Counted from the stretch's first letter, positions 9,386 through 17,360 are shown. The stretch is DNA of 17,360 nt from CAWUJK01 sp964586815 (GCA_964586815.1 CAZPIB010000014.1:1-17360), one strand, 5' to 3'. Notes: generated from the sequence alone by a model not told the origin. Numbers and translations: made by a program.

Positions 9386-9485
9386 NNNNNNNNNNNNNNN
9401 NNNNNNNNNNNNNNNNNNNNNNNNNNNNNNNNNNNNNNNNNNNNNNNNNNNNNNNNNNNNNNNNNNNNNNNNNNNNNNNNNNNNN
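9386..9485. other. Assembly gap (100 N)
   Basis: Exactly 100 undetermined bases between the divergent gltX and AI-2E transporter genes. The round number is a common placeholder, so the true length is unknown. The gltX promoter, and possibly more, is hidden here. Confidence 0.99.
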
Positions 9486-9487
9486 AG

Positions 9488-9515
9488 TTGAATTATTATA
9501 AATATATTATATAAT
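9488..9515 (+). promoter_or_regulatory. Promoter of AI-2E transporter gene
   Basis: TTGAAT (9488-9493) and TATAAT (9510-9515) with a 16-base spacer, starting just 2 bases after the assembly gap. The leader (9516-9545) contains AATTAATTTTTAATATA at 9522-9538. Confidence 0.5.
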
Positions 9516-9545
9516 AATATTAATTAATTTTTAATATAAAAAAAG

Positions 9546-10679
9546 ATGTTTTGAGATAAAAATTATTCTAAGGGGATTTCAATCAATATTAGTATTTTAT
9601 CAATCTTAGCAATTGCTTATATACTTTATATTTGAAGTTCTCTTATTTTGCCTTTTGTAATTGCCTTACTTTTAAGTTTTTGAATAATTTCTGTAGCAGG
9701 ATTTTTTAAAAGTAAATGAATGAATAAATTCTTTTCATTTTTATTTTCAGCTATTAGTTTTTTTATATTTTTCTTTATAATATGATGGATTATAAATACT
9801 AATATAAATGAGATATCTACACCAGAAAATATTTTAAAATACCAAAATAGATTAGAAATATTAGTTTGACCAATATTAGAATATTTATCTAAATTTAATA
9901 TTAGCGAAGATTCATTAAAAGATAGTTTTTTAAATAATATAGATTTTTCTACAATTTTTGGAAATATTACTTGAGCTATTGCTACAATTGTTTGAAGTGC
10001 AAGTTTAATAATAATTTATGTTTTATTTATTTCACTTGAATATAGATTTTTTAAAACAAAATTAGAATTAATGTCTGATAGTCCATTTAAAAGAGCTAGA
10101 CTTTCAAGTATTATAAGTAAAATACAAAATGATGTAAAAACATATTTTTTAATAAAAACAATAACTTCATTTGCTACTTGAGCTTTAACATATTTTACCT
10201 TACTTTGATTTTGAGTAGACTTTGCATTATTTTGGGCTTTTTCAATTTTTATATTAAATTTTATTCCAACAATTGGTTCTATAATTTGAGTTTGAATTAT
10301 TACTATTTTTTCTATTATACAGTTTGGTTTTACATTATTATTGGTAGCTTTAATTTTAATTTTAATAGGAATACAAATTTTAATTTGAAATATTATTGAG
10401 CCAAAGCTTATGTGATCTAAATTAAACTTAAGTCCACTTGTTATTTTATTATCTCTTTGACTTTGGGGAAGTATATGGGGGGTAATTTGAATGCTTTTAT
10501 CTGTTCCAATTATGGTAATAATAAATATCATTCTTTCTAAATTTGATTCAACTAAATCAATTTCTATACTTCTTTCAGAAAAGTGAATTATAGAAACTAC
10601 TGATGAAATCTCAATACAAAAAACAAGAAAAAAACTTTATATATTTCTTAAAAAGAAATTTGTAGATATTAAACAATAA
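9546..10679 (+). CDS. AI-2E family transporter (PerM/TqsA-like membrane protein)
   Basis: 377 residues, typical for the AI-2E transporter (UPF0118) family. Multiple hydrophobic helices are clustered: two or three before residue 90, a soluble amphipathic stretch (about 95-190), then the family's dense C-terminal membrane block. Conserved family motifs are present: NFIPTIGSIIG in the central loop, and further on NIIEPKLMGSKLNLSP followed by a glycine-rich helix (SLGLWGSIWGVIGM) and VPIMVIINIIL. Most of these glycines are UGA. Characterised relatives export autoinducer-2, indole or ions, but most family members have no known substrate, so the function here stays open. The ATG at 9546 follows a promoter near the gap edge, and a long hairpin follows the stop, so it is monocistronic. 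Confidence 0.9.
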
Positions 10680-10733
10680 TTTAATCCTTTAAAAAATAGA
10701 GCTTTGAAAAGCTCTATTTTTTAAAGGATTAAA
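10680..10733. terminator. Long perfect 25-bp hairpin between convergent genes
   Basis: Arms at 10680-10704 and 10709-10733 are perfect reverse complements over 25 bases, around the loop TGAA. Each strand has A/T runs at the outer edge. It separates the AI-2E transporter gene (+) from the small acidic protein gene (-) and should end transcription from both sides. Confidence 0.85.
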
Positions 10734-10744
10734 ACAGTAGTTTT

Positions 10745-11116
10745 TTATAAATCATCTAACATACTCAAAACATCATCAGCATTATCTTTATCATCTTTTT
10801 CTGCTTTAGAGATTTTTTTCTTTGAATCTTTCATTTGGAATTCTTGCCATTCAATTAAATGCTTTTCATTTAACTGCTTTATTTCTGTTTGATATTTCAC
10901 CTCAAGTTTTTCTAATTTATTTTTTTCTGTTTCAAGAATAGTATAAAGTCTATCAACTTGTGCTTCTGTCATTGAAGGCATAATATCAAACCAATACTGC
11001 CTTTCATCATCATCCATTGACTCAGTATTTAAAATCATTTTAACTAGCTCAGCATATGAAGCTAATGATTCATCAGATATTGTAAAAGTCTTTCAATTTT
11101 GTTCTAGTTTAGCCAT
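10745..11116 (-). CDS. Small acidic helical protein, conserved-type, function unknown
   Basis: 123 residues. The middle (about 35-65, with MDDDERQYWFDIMPSMTEAQ and LYTILETEKNKLEKLE) resembles a small protein often seen in Patescibacteria genomes, from memory, though never characterised as far as I know. It is followed by a charged coiled-coil-like helix (about 60-100) and an acidic tail (DDKDNADDVLSMLDDL). No enzyme motif, signal peptide or membrane segment. The N-terminus (MAKLEQNGKTFTISDESLASYAELV) is read with one UGA glycine. Its promoter shares the -35 box with the divergent operon. Adaptor or regulator of a larger complex is a guess only. Confidence 0.8.
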
Positions 11117-11147
11117 ATATATAATGTTATTATTTAAAATCATTTAT

Positions 11148-11176
11148 ATTATAACAAATTTATTAAAAATTTGCAA
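11148..11176 (-). promoter_or_regulatory. Promoter of small acidic protein gene
   Basis: TTGCAA at 11176-11171 and TATAAT at 11153-11148, 17-base spacer. TTGCAA is its own reverse complement and also serves the plus-strand promoter. Confidence 0.5.
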
Positions 11177-11197
11177 AAAAAAATAAACAAATATAAT
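11171..11197 (+). promoter_or_regulatory. Promoter of HIT-HemW operon, shared -35
   Basis: TTGCAA (11171-11176) and TATAAT (11192-11197), spacer 15 bases, slightly short. The leader (11198-11238) contains a direct repeat CTTACTTACTTA just before the start. A further TATA-like box (TATATAAAA) follows, so the exact -10 is uncertain. Confidence 0.45.
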
Positions 11198-11238
11198 ATA
11201 TTATATAAAAATAAGAAATACTTACTTACTTATAAAAA

Positions 11239-11559
11239 ATGGAATTTTGGATATTTTTTTGAATTTATACTTTTAGCTTAATTGTTATTTGGTCATTTTT
11301 TATTATTGCAAAAATTCATTCTTTGAAATTTTATAATTATCAACCTAGTATTTTGATAGTAACAAAAGTTGTTTTAGTGGTATTAAGTATAGTATCAGCT
11401 TTATGATATATTTTAATTTTCACATCTACGTGAAATTATAATTCTTTTTCTATAGAAGATCAAAATCCACAAAGTAATATTCAAAGAGAATCTGATGATA
11501 TTTTTAATATTTCAGATAATATGACCATTCCTTCTCATATTAAAGAAAATTATTATTAA
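11239..11559 (+). CDS. Small two-segment membrane protein, function unknown
   Basis: 106 residues, not recognised. Two hydrophobic segments (about residues 3-26, FWIFFGIYTFSLIVIWSFFI, and 39-62, ILIVTKVVLVVLSIVSALGY) are joined by a short basic loop (KIHSLKFYNYQ) and followed by a polar, Asp/Asn/Ser-rich tail of about 40 residues. By the positive-inside rule the loop is cytoplasmic and both the N-terminus and tail would be outside. It is the first gene of a five-gene operon, 10 bases before the HIT gene. Confidence 0.75.
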
Positions 11560-11569
11560 TTATCAAACT

Positions 11570-11887
11570 ATGACTAGTTTATTTACAAAAATTATTACCA
11601 GAGAAATAGAATCAGATCTTCTTTATGAAGATAATCAAATTATTGTAATAAAAGATATAAAACCTAAAGCAAAGACTCACTTACTCATTATTCCTAAAAA
11701 AGAAATCCCTACAATAAATGATTTACAGTTAGAGGATAGAGAATTACTTGCAAATATGTTTTTTATTGCTAAAAAAATAGCAAAAGATTTATGACTTAGT
11801 GAATGATATACTCTACATTTTAATGTTTGAAAAAAATGATGACAAGAAATTATGCATATACATTTGCATTTATTGTCTGATATATAA
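11570..11887 (+). CDS. HIT family protein (HINT-like nucleotide phosphoramidase)
   Basis: 105 residues, the size of HINT proteins. The active-site triad motif is H96-I-H98-L-H100-L-L, preceded by HFNVGKKGGQEIMH as in the family pattern (V-N-x-G-x-x-G-G-Q-x-V-x-H). The N-terminus has LFTKIITREIES and LLYEDNQIIVIKDIKPKA, matching the nucleotide-binding beta strands. HINT proteins cleave AMP from lysine or from aminoacyl-adenylate by-products, and are found near translation genes. All five glycines are UGA, which would truncate it in the standard code at residue 75. It follows the membrane gene by 10 bases and precedes the solute-binding protein by 18. Confidence 0.93.
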
Positions 11888-11905
11888 AATATATTTTTAA
11901 TAAAT

Positions 11906-13246
11906 ATGAGAATGAATAATAAAAAAATAATTTTTATAGTATTTTTATGAGTTATTGCTTTAATAGTAATTATACTGGCTTTTTTACTAGTAAAAAATAC
12001 AGAAAATAATCAAAGAGAAATTATAACATCTAGTGACTTTAGGATTTGGATTTTAGAAGATTCAAAATATGATTTCAATATATTTTTAGATAAATTTAAG
12101 AAAGATACTAATAATACACATCTAAGTATTTCTGTAGAAACTTTTTCAAATTATGAAGAATATAGTAAAATTCTAGCTTCAGCTATAATACAATGAAAAG
12201 CCCCTGACTTATATATGCTTAATAATAATGAAAAATCTATTTTTTTAGAAAATGCAATTTGAATAGATCCTAATGTTATTTCTCCAAATGAATTAAGAAC
12301 ATACTTTTATCCATTTTTTTGAGATGACTTAATTTATAGCTTTGGTGAGGGTGAAGAAAGAACTGAATTTATTATATGAGTTCCTTTTTGATATGAAACC
12401 TTATGATTATATTTTAATATGCAAAGAGTTAATGATGTCAAAAAATTAAGAAGTTTTCCTGAAATCAAAAGTCTTATATATGATTTTAATAAAAAAAGAC
12501 CAGACTTAGTAGCTTTATGAATATGAAAATGAACTACTGTTGTTAATTCTGAACATATCATAACTCAGTTTTTAATGGCTGAAAATATATATAATATACA
12601 TAATATTGGATCAATAGCTATAAGAAATACATTTTCTGAATACTTTGCTTATAATTCATGAAAAAATTGATATACTAAAATTAATGATTTATTATTAAAA
12701 CAATGAAAAACAAATGTAGATGCTTTTATTGATTGAGATATTGCAATGATTTTTGGGTTTCCAAGATTATTATCATATATAGATGAAAAATGATTTCCAA
12801 AGAGACTTTTAAGAGTTGTTAATTTTCCAGATTTTATAAATGAAAGTAGTAAATTAGTAAATTATAATTATTTTGTACTTAATAAAAATTCTGAAAATAA
12901 ACAAATAGCTACTGAATTATTAAAATATATTTTTTCTGAACAATGACAAAAAGCATATATAGATGTTTTTAGACATTATCTTCCTGCTAGAATTTCTTTA
13001 TATTCTAGTATAAAAGATAGACTAATACATGATGATTTCCATATAAAACAAAAACATTTTTTTAATCCAGAAGCTAATTACTCTTCTTTTGATAAATGAT
13101 TAAAAACTGAATTTGATGCTTCTATAATTACTATACTTGACTCTGAAGAATGATACTTGCAAAGAGTGAATAATTTTTTAGATACTTTAAAGTGTAGAAC
13201 TAATAAAATCATAAAACTTGAAAATTTAAGTAAAGATTGTGGATAA
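11906..13246 (+). CDS. Membrane-anchored extracellular solute-binding protein
   Basis: 446 residues. After a short basic start, residues 8-29 form a hydrophobic helix (IIFIVFLGVIALIVIILAFLLV) with no lipobox cysteine, so it looks anchored by the helix instead of lipidated. The rest matches the layout of family 1 sugar/oligosaccharide ABC solute-binding proteins: an early beta strand (RIWILEDSKYDFNIFLDKFKK), KAPDLYMLNN (the usual 'PD(V/L)' turn), the hinge GVPFGYETLGLYFN, then DAFIDGDIAMIFGFP and a C-terminal helix near KYIFSEQGQKAYIDV. No permease or ATPase gene is near, so it is an orphan binding protein. Start chosen at 11906; the ATG at 11912 is in frame and possible. Its stop overlaps the HemW start by 8 bases. 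Ligand unknown. Confidence 0.8.
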
Positions 13247-14351
13247 ATATTGTTATATACATATTCCATTTTGTGAGCTTAAGTGTAATTATTGTAGATT
13301 TGCAAGTGTATGAGTTTCTGAAAAATTAAAAATTGATTTTTATGTTAAAAATTTAATTTTTGAAATAAAAAAATCCTCTTTAAAAAAGGGGATTTTAAAT
13401 ACTATTTATTTTTGATGAGGAACACCAAGTGTATTATCAGAAAAAAACTTAGAAGATATTTTACAATCTCTAAAATATAAATTTGGATTTGAGGTAAATA
13501 TTGAGATAAGCTTGGAATCTACTCCAAATAATATTACAGAAAAAAACTTAATAATTTGGAAAAAATTAGGAATTACTAGAATTAGTATTTGAATTCAAAC
13601 TTTGAATAAAAAAAGTTTAGAAGAAATAAATAGATGAAATAAATGAGATATAAATCTATGTTTTAAAAATTTAAATAAATATTTAAGCATTAAAAATATT
13701 AGCTTAGATTTTATAGTATGATTACCCTATGTTAAATCTTGAGAAATTTTGAAAAATATAAAATTTATTTTAAATAAGTATAGTTTTATAAAACATATTT
13801 CAGTTTATATGTTAGAAGAATATTATTCTGTTGATAAAATAATTGAAACAAAATATGATAATATCACTTATCCAAAGAGCTGGGATAAATTATGAATTAA
13901 AGAAGAAGAATACTTAGAAGAATATTCTAATATTAAAACTTTTTTAATAGAAAATTGATTTAATAATTATGAAATTTCTAATTTTTGAAAACCTTGATTT
14001 GAATGTAGGCATAATATTGCATATTGGAATCATAAAGAAATTTTAGCTTTTTGAATGGGGGCTTGAGGTTTTGTAGATTGAATAAGATATTTGAATGCTG
14101 ATAATTTTAAAGATTATTATGCTCAGAAAAAAATATTTGAAAATAAATTAAATCAAGAAGATATATTCTTGGAAAAACTTATGTTTCAACTCAGAACTTC
14201 ATGATTAGAAAAAGAGATTTATAAAAAATTAAATTGAAAAAAAATAGATTTTTTTTCAAAAAATTGATATTTATATAAAAAATATGATACAATTAAATTA
14301 ACCAATAAATGAATTTTAGTTTTGGATTACCTTCTAAAAGAAATTTTATAA
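13239..14351 (+). CDS. hemW: HemW-like radical SAM protein
   Basis: 370 residues, matching the HemW (formerly HemN-like coproporphyrinogen oxidase) group. The [4Fe-4S]-binding motif is C12-E-L-K-C16-N-Y-C19-R-F, and the SAM-binding GGGTP is at 59-63 (TGA-TGA-GGA). ISIGIQTLN and NYEISNFGKPGFECRHNIAYW are the family's later signature blocks. HemW proteins are heme chaperones that bind heme and help insert it; they do not make coproporphyrinogen oxidation products. The start is GTG at 13239 because the only upstream in-frame codon before it is TAA at 13230; it overlaps the preceding gene by 8 bases, so translation is probably coupled. In a genome this reduced a heme role is unproven. Confidence 0.88.
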
Positions 14352-14354
14352 ATT

Positions 14355-14738
14355 ATGTGAAATTACCCTAAGTGATTTGAAGCCCAAAAAATATGAGAAC
14401 AAAAAGAAGTGGAAGTTTATAATATTTTAAATAAATATAAGGAAGAATATAAAAATGAAATATTAAATATAGTTTTATGAAACAAAAATCAATTAAAGTG
14501 AATTAAGTGATGAGATGTTGATATAAGAATAGAAACAATATATTGAAATTTAGATATACAAATTAAAAACAAAACCGTTTCATGAAAAAAACTAAAAAAT
14601 TATCAAAAGAAAGATATTTATATTTTAGATTGATTAAGAGGTAAATTATGAGATAATATATATTACTTTATTACTCTAATGATATTTGATTTTTTAAATA
14701 AAAAAAAATCTAAATAAAAAAATATTTTACTTTTGTAA
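14355..14738 (+). CDS. Small PD-(D/E)XK-like nuclease candidate
   Basis: 127 residues. Possible PD-(D/E)XK pattern: an early helix with E18/E20 (GEQKEVEVYNILNKY), then K51-G-G-D54-V-D56-I-R, then L66-D67-I-Q69-I-K71-N. The G-D-x-D ... x-Q-x-K spacing resembles Mrr and archaeal Holliday-junction resolvase cores, where Asp, Glu/Gln and Lys bind the metal and DNA phosphate. The size suits a resolvase-like single domain. It starts 3 bases after hemW and ends the operon; its TAA at 14736 lies inside the shared terminator hairpin. UPF0102 (YraN) is an alternative. The Gln in place of the usual Glu makes activity uncertain. No family is confirmed. Confidence 0.4.
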
Positions 14739-14756
14739 AATATTTTTTTATTTAGA
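14708..14756. terminator. Bidirectional hairpin between convergent genes
   Basis: Arms pair from 14708-14730 with 14735-14756 around the loop TTTT, with one unpaired A in the A-run. Stop codons of both flanking genes lie in the right arm: TAA of the nuclease at 14736-14738 and of the hibernation factor gene at 14750-14748. Confidence 0.8.
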
Positions 14757-15056
14757 AGATAGCTCTTCTTTTAAATGTTTAAATAGATTATTTACTAAAT
14801 CATCAAGATTTTCATAATCTTCTCTTTCAAAAATAAATTGGTCAGAATCAAGGTTTGCAATTAATTTACCATTAAATAAATCTTTTTTATTTTTATCTAA
14901 CTTTAATTCAATTTTTCCTTCAGCATCAATTTTATTATGATATTTTTTAAGATAAGCTGAAACTTTATTATCTAAATTAGCTTTTACTAGTCTATCAATG
15001 ACTTCTTTATTATGCTCAATTGTTTCACTTAAGTGAATTTGTATCTTTAATTCCAT
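14748..15056 (-). CDS. Probable ribosome hibernation factor (HPF/RaiA-like)
   Basis: 102 residues. The length and order fit the short hibernation factor family (HPF/YfiA/RaiA, ribosomal S30AE domain): a first strand (ELKIQIHLSETIE), a helix with repeated Lys (EVIDRLVKANLDNKVSAYLKKY), three polar strands (KIELKLDKNKKD, FNGKLIANLD, QFIFEREDYE) and a final helix with NLDDLVNNLFKHLKEELS, the pattern of the RaiA beta-alpha-beta-beta-beta-alpha fold. Members bind the 30S decoding centre and block it when growth stops. The family is inferred from fold order; key residues are few, so a different small alpha/beta protein cannot be excluded. Confidence 0.55.
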   Translation of the reverse strand: MELKIQIHLSETIEHNKEVIDRLVKANLDNKVSAYLKKYHNKIDAEGKIELKLDKNKKDLFNGKLIANLDSDQFIFEREDYENLDDLVNNLFKHLKEELSSK

Positions 15057-15133
15057 AATTTATATTTTAATTTAAAAAATAATTTTTTATATAAAGAATT
15101 TAATATTTCTATTATTTTCCTTCATATGTTTAT

Positions 15134-15161
15134 ATATTATCATAATGTATTATATTTGCAA
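15134..15161 (-). promoter_or_regulatory. Promoter of hibernation factor gene
   Basis: TTGCAA (15161-15156) and TAATAT (15139-15134), 16-base spacer. It lies between RNase J and the hibernation factor gene, leaving a leader of about 70 bases. Confidence 0.4.
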
Positions 15162-15176
15162 GAAAAATAACTTTTT

Positions 15177-17099
15177 TTATACTTCAGTAATCATTGGAAT
15201 AATCATCGGCTCTCTATCAAGTCTTCTTGAGAGAAAATACTCTAAATCAGTTCTAATAATTTTTAATAAATCTTTTTCTTCCATATCTGGAACATCTTTT
15301 ATAGTATTTTCATATAAATCTTTAGATTTTTTTATAAGACTCCTGTGAGTATGTTTCACTTCTTCAGTATAAACTAAACCTCTAGTTTCAAGTTTGATAT
15401 GACCTATCAATGCTCTAGTTTTTTTATCAACTCTATAATTTACAACTAAAACTCAAGCCTGCATCATTTTTTCCCTTGCTTGTAAAACATGATTTCAAGC
15501 AACACTCATAGCATAACCATCAATTATTATTTGTTGAATTGGTGCTTTTATTCTTGATTTAAAAACATTTCAATTATTTGGAGCAAAATCTACTATTTGT
15601 CCATTATCAAGAAGTAGTATATTATCTTTTTTAAAACCAATACTTTCAGCAGTTTTAGAATGAGCAGTTCTAAAATATAAATCTCCATAGATAGGCATAA
15701 AATATTTTGGTTTCACAAGATTTAAGAAAATCTTTTGTTCTTCTTGAAATGCATGTCCTCAAGTATGATATTCTCAATCATCTTTTGTAATAACATTTGC
15801 TCAAAGCTTAATTAGTTTATTAATAATAGAACCAACACTTTTATCATTTCCTGGAACAATTGATGATGAAAATATTACAGTATCACCTGAAATAATTTCA
15901 ACAGCATTATGACTTCATTCAGCCATTCTTGTAAGTGCTGAAAATTGTTCTCATTGACTTCAAGTTGTAATAATTATTTGATTACTAGGCTTAATTCATT
16001 CAGTATTTTTTGAAGTCATTTTTTTAACTGTTCCTGGTTTACTTTTAAGATAACCAAGCTCTTTAGCTATACCTACATTTTCAATCATTGATCTACCAGA
16101 AAGAAATATTGTTTTATTATATTTCTCAGCAATATTGATTAATTGTTGAACTCTTGAAATCCAAGATGAAAAAGCAGCAATTATAAGTCTTCCTCTTTTA
16201 TGATTTCTAACTATTTCATCAAGAGCCTCTCATACATTTGCTTCACTCATAGAATGTCATTTTCTAATAGAAGCTGTAGAATCTGATAAAAATAATGTTA
16301 TTCCTCTAGAGCCTATTGCTCCAATTCTTTCTAGATCAGCAGGATCATCAATTTCTGGAGTAAAATCTATCTTAAAATCTCAAGTATGAACAAATTTTGC
16401 TCACCCCGGTGATTCCATATAAAATCATGCACAATCTGGAACCGAATGATTTACTTTAAAAAACTCTACTTTAAATTCACCTATTTGATATTTTTTATCA
16501 CTTCAAGCATCAATTTCTATAAATTGAACCTTATCAACAAATCAAGCTTCATCTAGTTGTTTTTTTACAAGACCAAGAGTTAATCTTGTCCCATAAAGTG
16601 GTGGCATCCCTACAGCTGGAAGAACATGTTTAAGTCCTCCAATATGGTCTAGATGAGCATGAGTTATAACCATTCCTTTTATATTTTTTTTATATTTTTG
16701 TAAAAATGATACATCAGGAATAGAATAATTAACTCCTGGTAAAGAATGATCAGTAAACTGAACACCACAATCAATTAAAACTATATCATCTCAATATTGA
16801 GCCATAGCCATATTTTTTGATCAAATTTCATCATTACCTCAAATTGGCATATATCTAGTATAACCCTCTCTAAGAGAAGGAAGATAAAATTTTGTCTCAG
16901 GAAATTTTGATATAAATTTCTCTCTATATTCATTTTGTCTAGAATTTTTTCTATAATTAGAATTAGTACTTCTTTTTTGGTAAGTTGGTTTTTTTATTTT
17001 TGACTTATCTTCTACTTTTTTATTTTCTTTTGGAAGTTTTTGTACTTCTAAAAACATTGAATCTAGTTCTTGATCTAGATTATTTAATTCTTCAACCAT
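15177..17099 (-). CDS. rnj: Ribonuclease J
   Basis: 640 residues. RNase J is a metallo-beta-lactamase/beta-CASP exo- and endoribonuclease that trims rRNA and degrades mRNA. The zinc-binding motif is H147-A-H-L-D-H152-I-G-G, preceded by PIGGNDEIGSKNM and VLIDCGVQF, as in the family. The later motifs FLSDSTAS, the beta-CASP block (IIAAFSSGISRVQQL), SGRSM and GHAFQEEQ-like segments all follow in the right order, and the C-terminal domain ends near SRRLDREPMIIPMITEV. Compared with the roughly 555 residues of Bacillus RNase J1, it carries about 75 extra N-terminal residues, basic and low in complexity (Lys/Arg/Asn/Ser). I chose the ATG at 17099; an in-frame GTG at 17165 would add 22 hydrophobic residues and is less likely. 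Downstream gene: hibernation factor. Confidence 0.96.
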
Positions 17100-17360
17100 T
17101 TTATTTTTGATTATTATTTTATTAAAATAACAAATACTCAATATTTTTTGATATAAAAAAAACACCTTAATTTATATTAATAAATTTTATTAAAAATTCT
17201 TTAATTATTTTTTGAATGAACAAATTGAATATTTGTGTAAAACAGAAAGTACTTTTCTTAATTTTTTTACTTGAATTTAGTTAAAAACTGTAGAAGTTAT
17301 TTTCTTTTAGTAAATAAATTATATTGATTTTTTTTAAAATGCAAAAGTTTTTAAATAACA
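17100..17360. other. Intergenic stretch, no convincing gene
   Basis: 261 bases, nearly all A/T, with TAA or TAG stops in all frames at short spacing. It should contain the RNase J promoter, but I see no clear box pair. An ATG at 17339 opens a frame of seven codons (MQKFLNN) that runs off the window and could be the start of a gene on the + strand; there is too little to support it. Confidence 0.6.

Noticed and set aside
9298..9501. Plus-strand ORF spanning the N gap
   Set aside because: It depends on undetermined bases and overlaps the start of gltX on the opposite strand.
10016..10531. Minus-strand ORF of 171 codons
   Set aside because: It lies opposite the AI-2E transporter gene, has low-complexity Ile/Lys composition, and shows no motif; the plus frame has family signatures.
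14355..14738. Firm assignment to UPF0102/YraN
   Set aside because: The YraN-type G-E-I-D and V-F-V-E-V-K motif order is not clearly present; kept only as an alternative.
17219..17283. Short plus-strand frame beginning ATGAAC near 17216
   Set aside because: About 24 codons, no promoter or recognisable product; expected by chance in AT-rich DNA.
1..17360. Reading UGA as stop (fragmented pseudogenes) or as Trp (code 4)
   Set aside because: With stop, universal genes such as infB, pheT, gltX and RNase J all break; with Trp, the IF-2 P-loop and other invariant glycines would become tryptophan.
1..17360. CRISPR arrays, tRNA, rRNA, insertion sequences
   Set aside because: No regularly spaced repeat, cloverleaf with a T-arm motif, rRNA-like stretch or transposase was seen.

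Overview
The window comes from a bacterium that reads UGA as glycine (genetic code 25), so it belongs with Absconditabacteria (SR1) or Gracilibacteria (BD1-5) of the Patescibacteria; the sequence alone does not separate the two. The proof is internal. The initiation factor IF-2 gene has UGA at both glycines of its GHVDHGKT P-loop, the HIT protein uses UGA for all five of its glycines, and the HemW-like protein writes GGG in its GGGTP motif as TGA-TGA-GGA. With UGA read as stop nearly every gene shatters; with UGA as Gly the window resolves into 16 intact genes plus one interrupted reading frame. The DNA is very AT-rich, almost free of CpG, and I found no CGN arginine codon. Shine-Dalgarno sequences are absent upstream of starts.

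Layout. 2-595 (+): 3' part of an unrecognised gene cut by an in-frame TAA. 626-2998 (-): pheT. 3095-3493 (-): stand-alone cyclic-nucleotide-binding-domain protein, divergent from infB at 3621-6071 (+). 6163-6570 (+): second stand-alone cyclic-nucleotide-binding-domain protein. 7822 down to 6591 (-): cassette of a zinc-ribbon protein, a membrane-anchored coiled-coil protein and a pilin-like protein. 7870-9345 (-): gltX. 9386-9485: 100-N assembly gap. 9546-10679 (+): AI-2E family transporter. 10745-11116 (-): small acidic conserved-type protein. 11239-14738 (+): compact five-gene operon (two-segment membrane protein, HIT protein, membrane-anchored solute-binding protein, HemW-like radical SAM protein, small PD-(D/E)XK-like nuclease). 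14748-15056 (-): probable ribosome hibernation factor. 15177-17099 (-): RNase J. 17100-17360: no convincing gene.

Much of this is core translation and RNA metabolism (PheRS beta, IF-2, GluRS, hibernation factor, RNase J), interspersed with small uncharacterised proteins. Several convergent or gene-end boundaries carry hairpins, and in several of them stop codons lie inside the stem. Promoters with recognisable -35/-10 boxes precede most transcription units; one pair of divergent promoters shares a single self-complementary TTGCAA -35 box, and one promoter overlaps a 12-bp perfect palindrome. The parts most worth a second look are the paired cyclic-nucleotide-binding proteins flanking infB, the zinc-ribbon/coiled-coil/pilin-like cassette, and the small nuclease at the end of the HIT-HemW operon.
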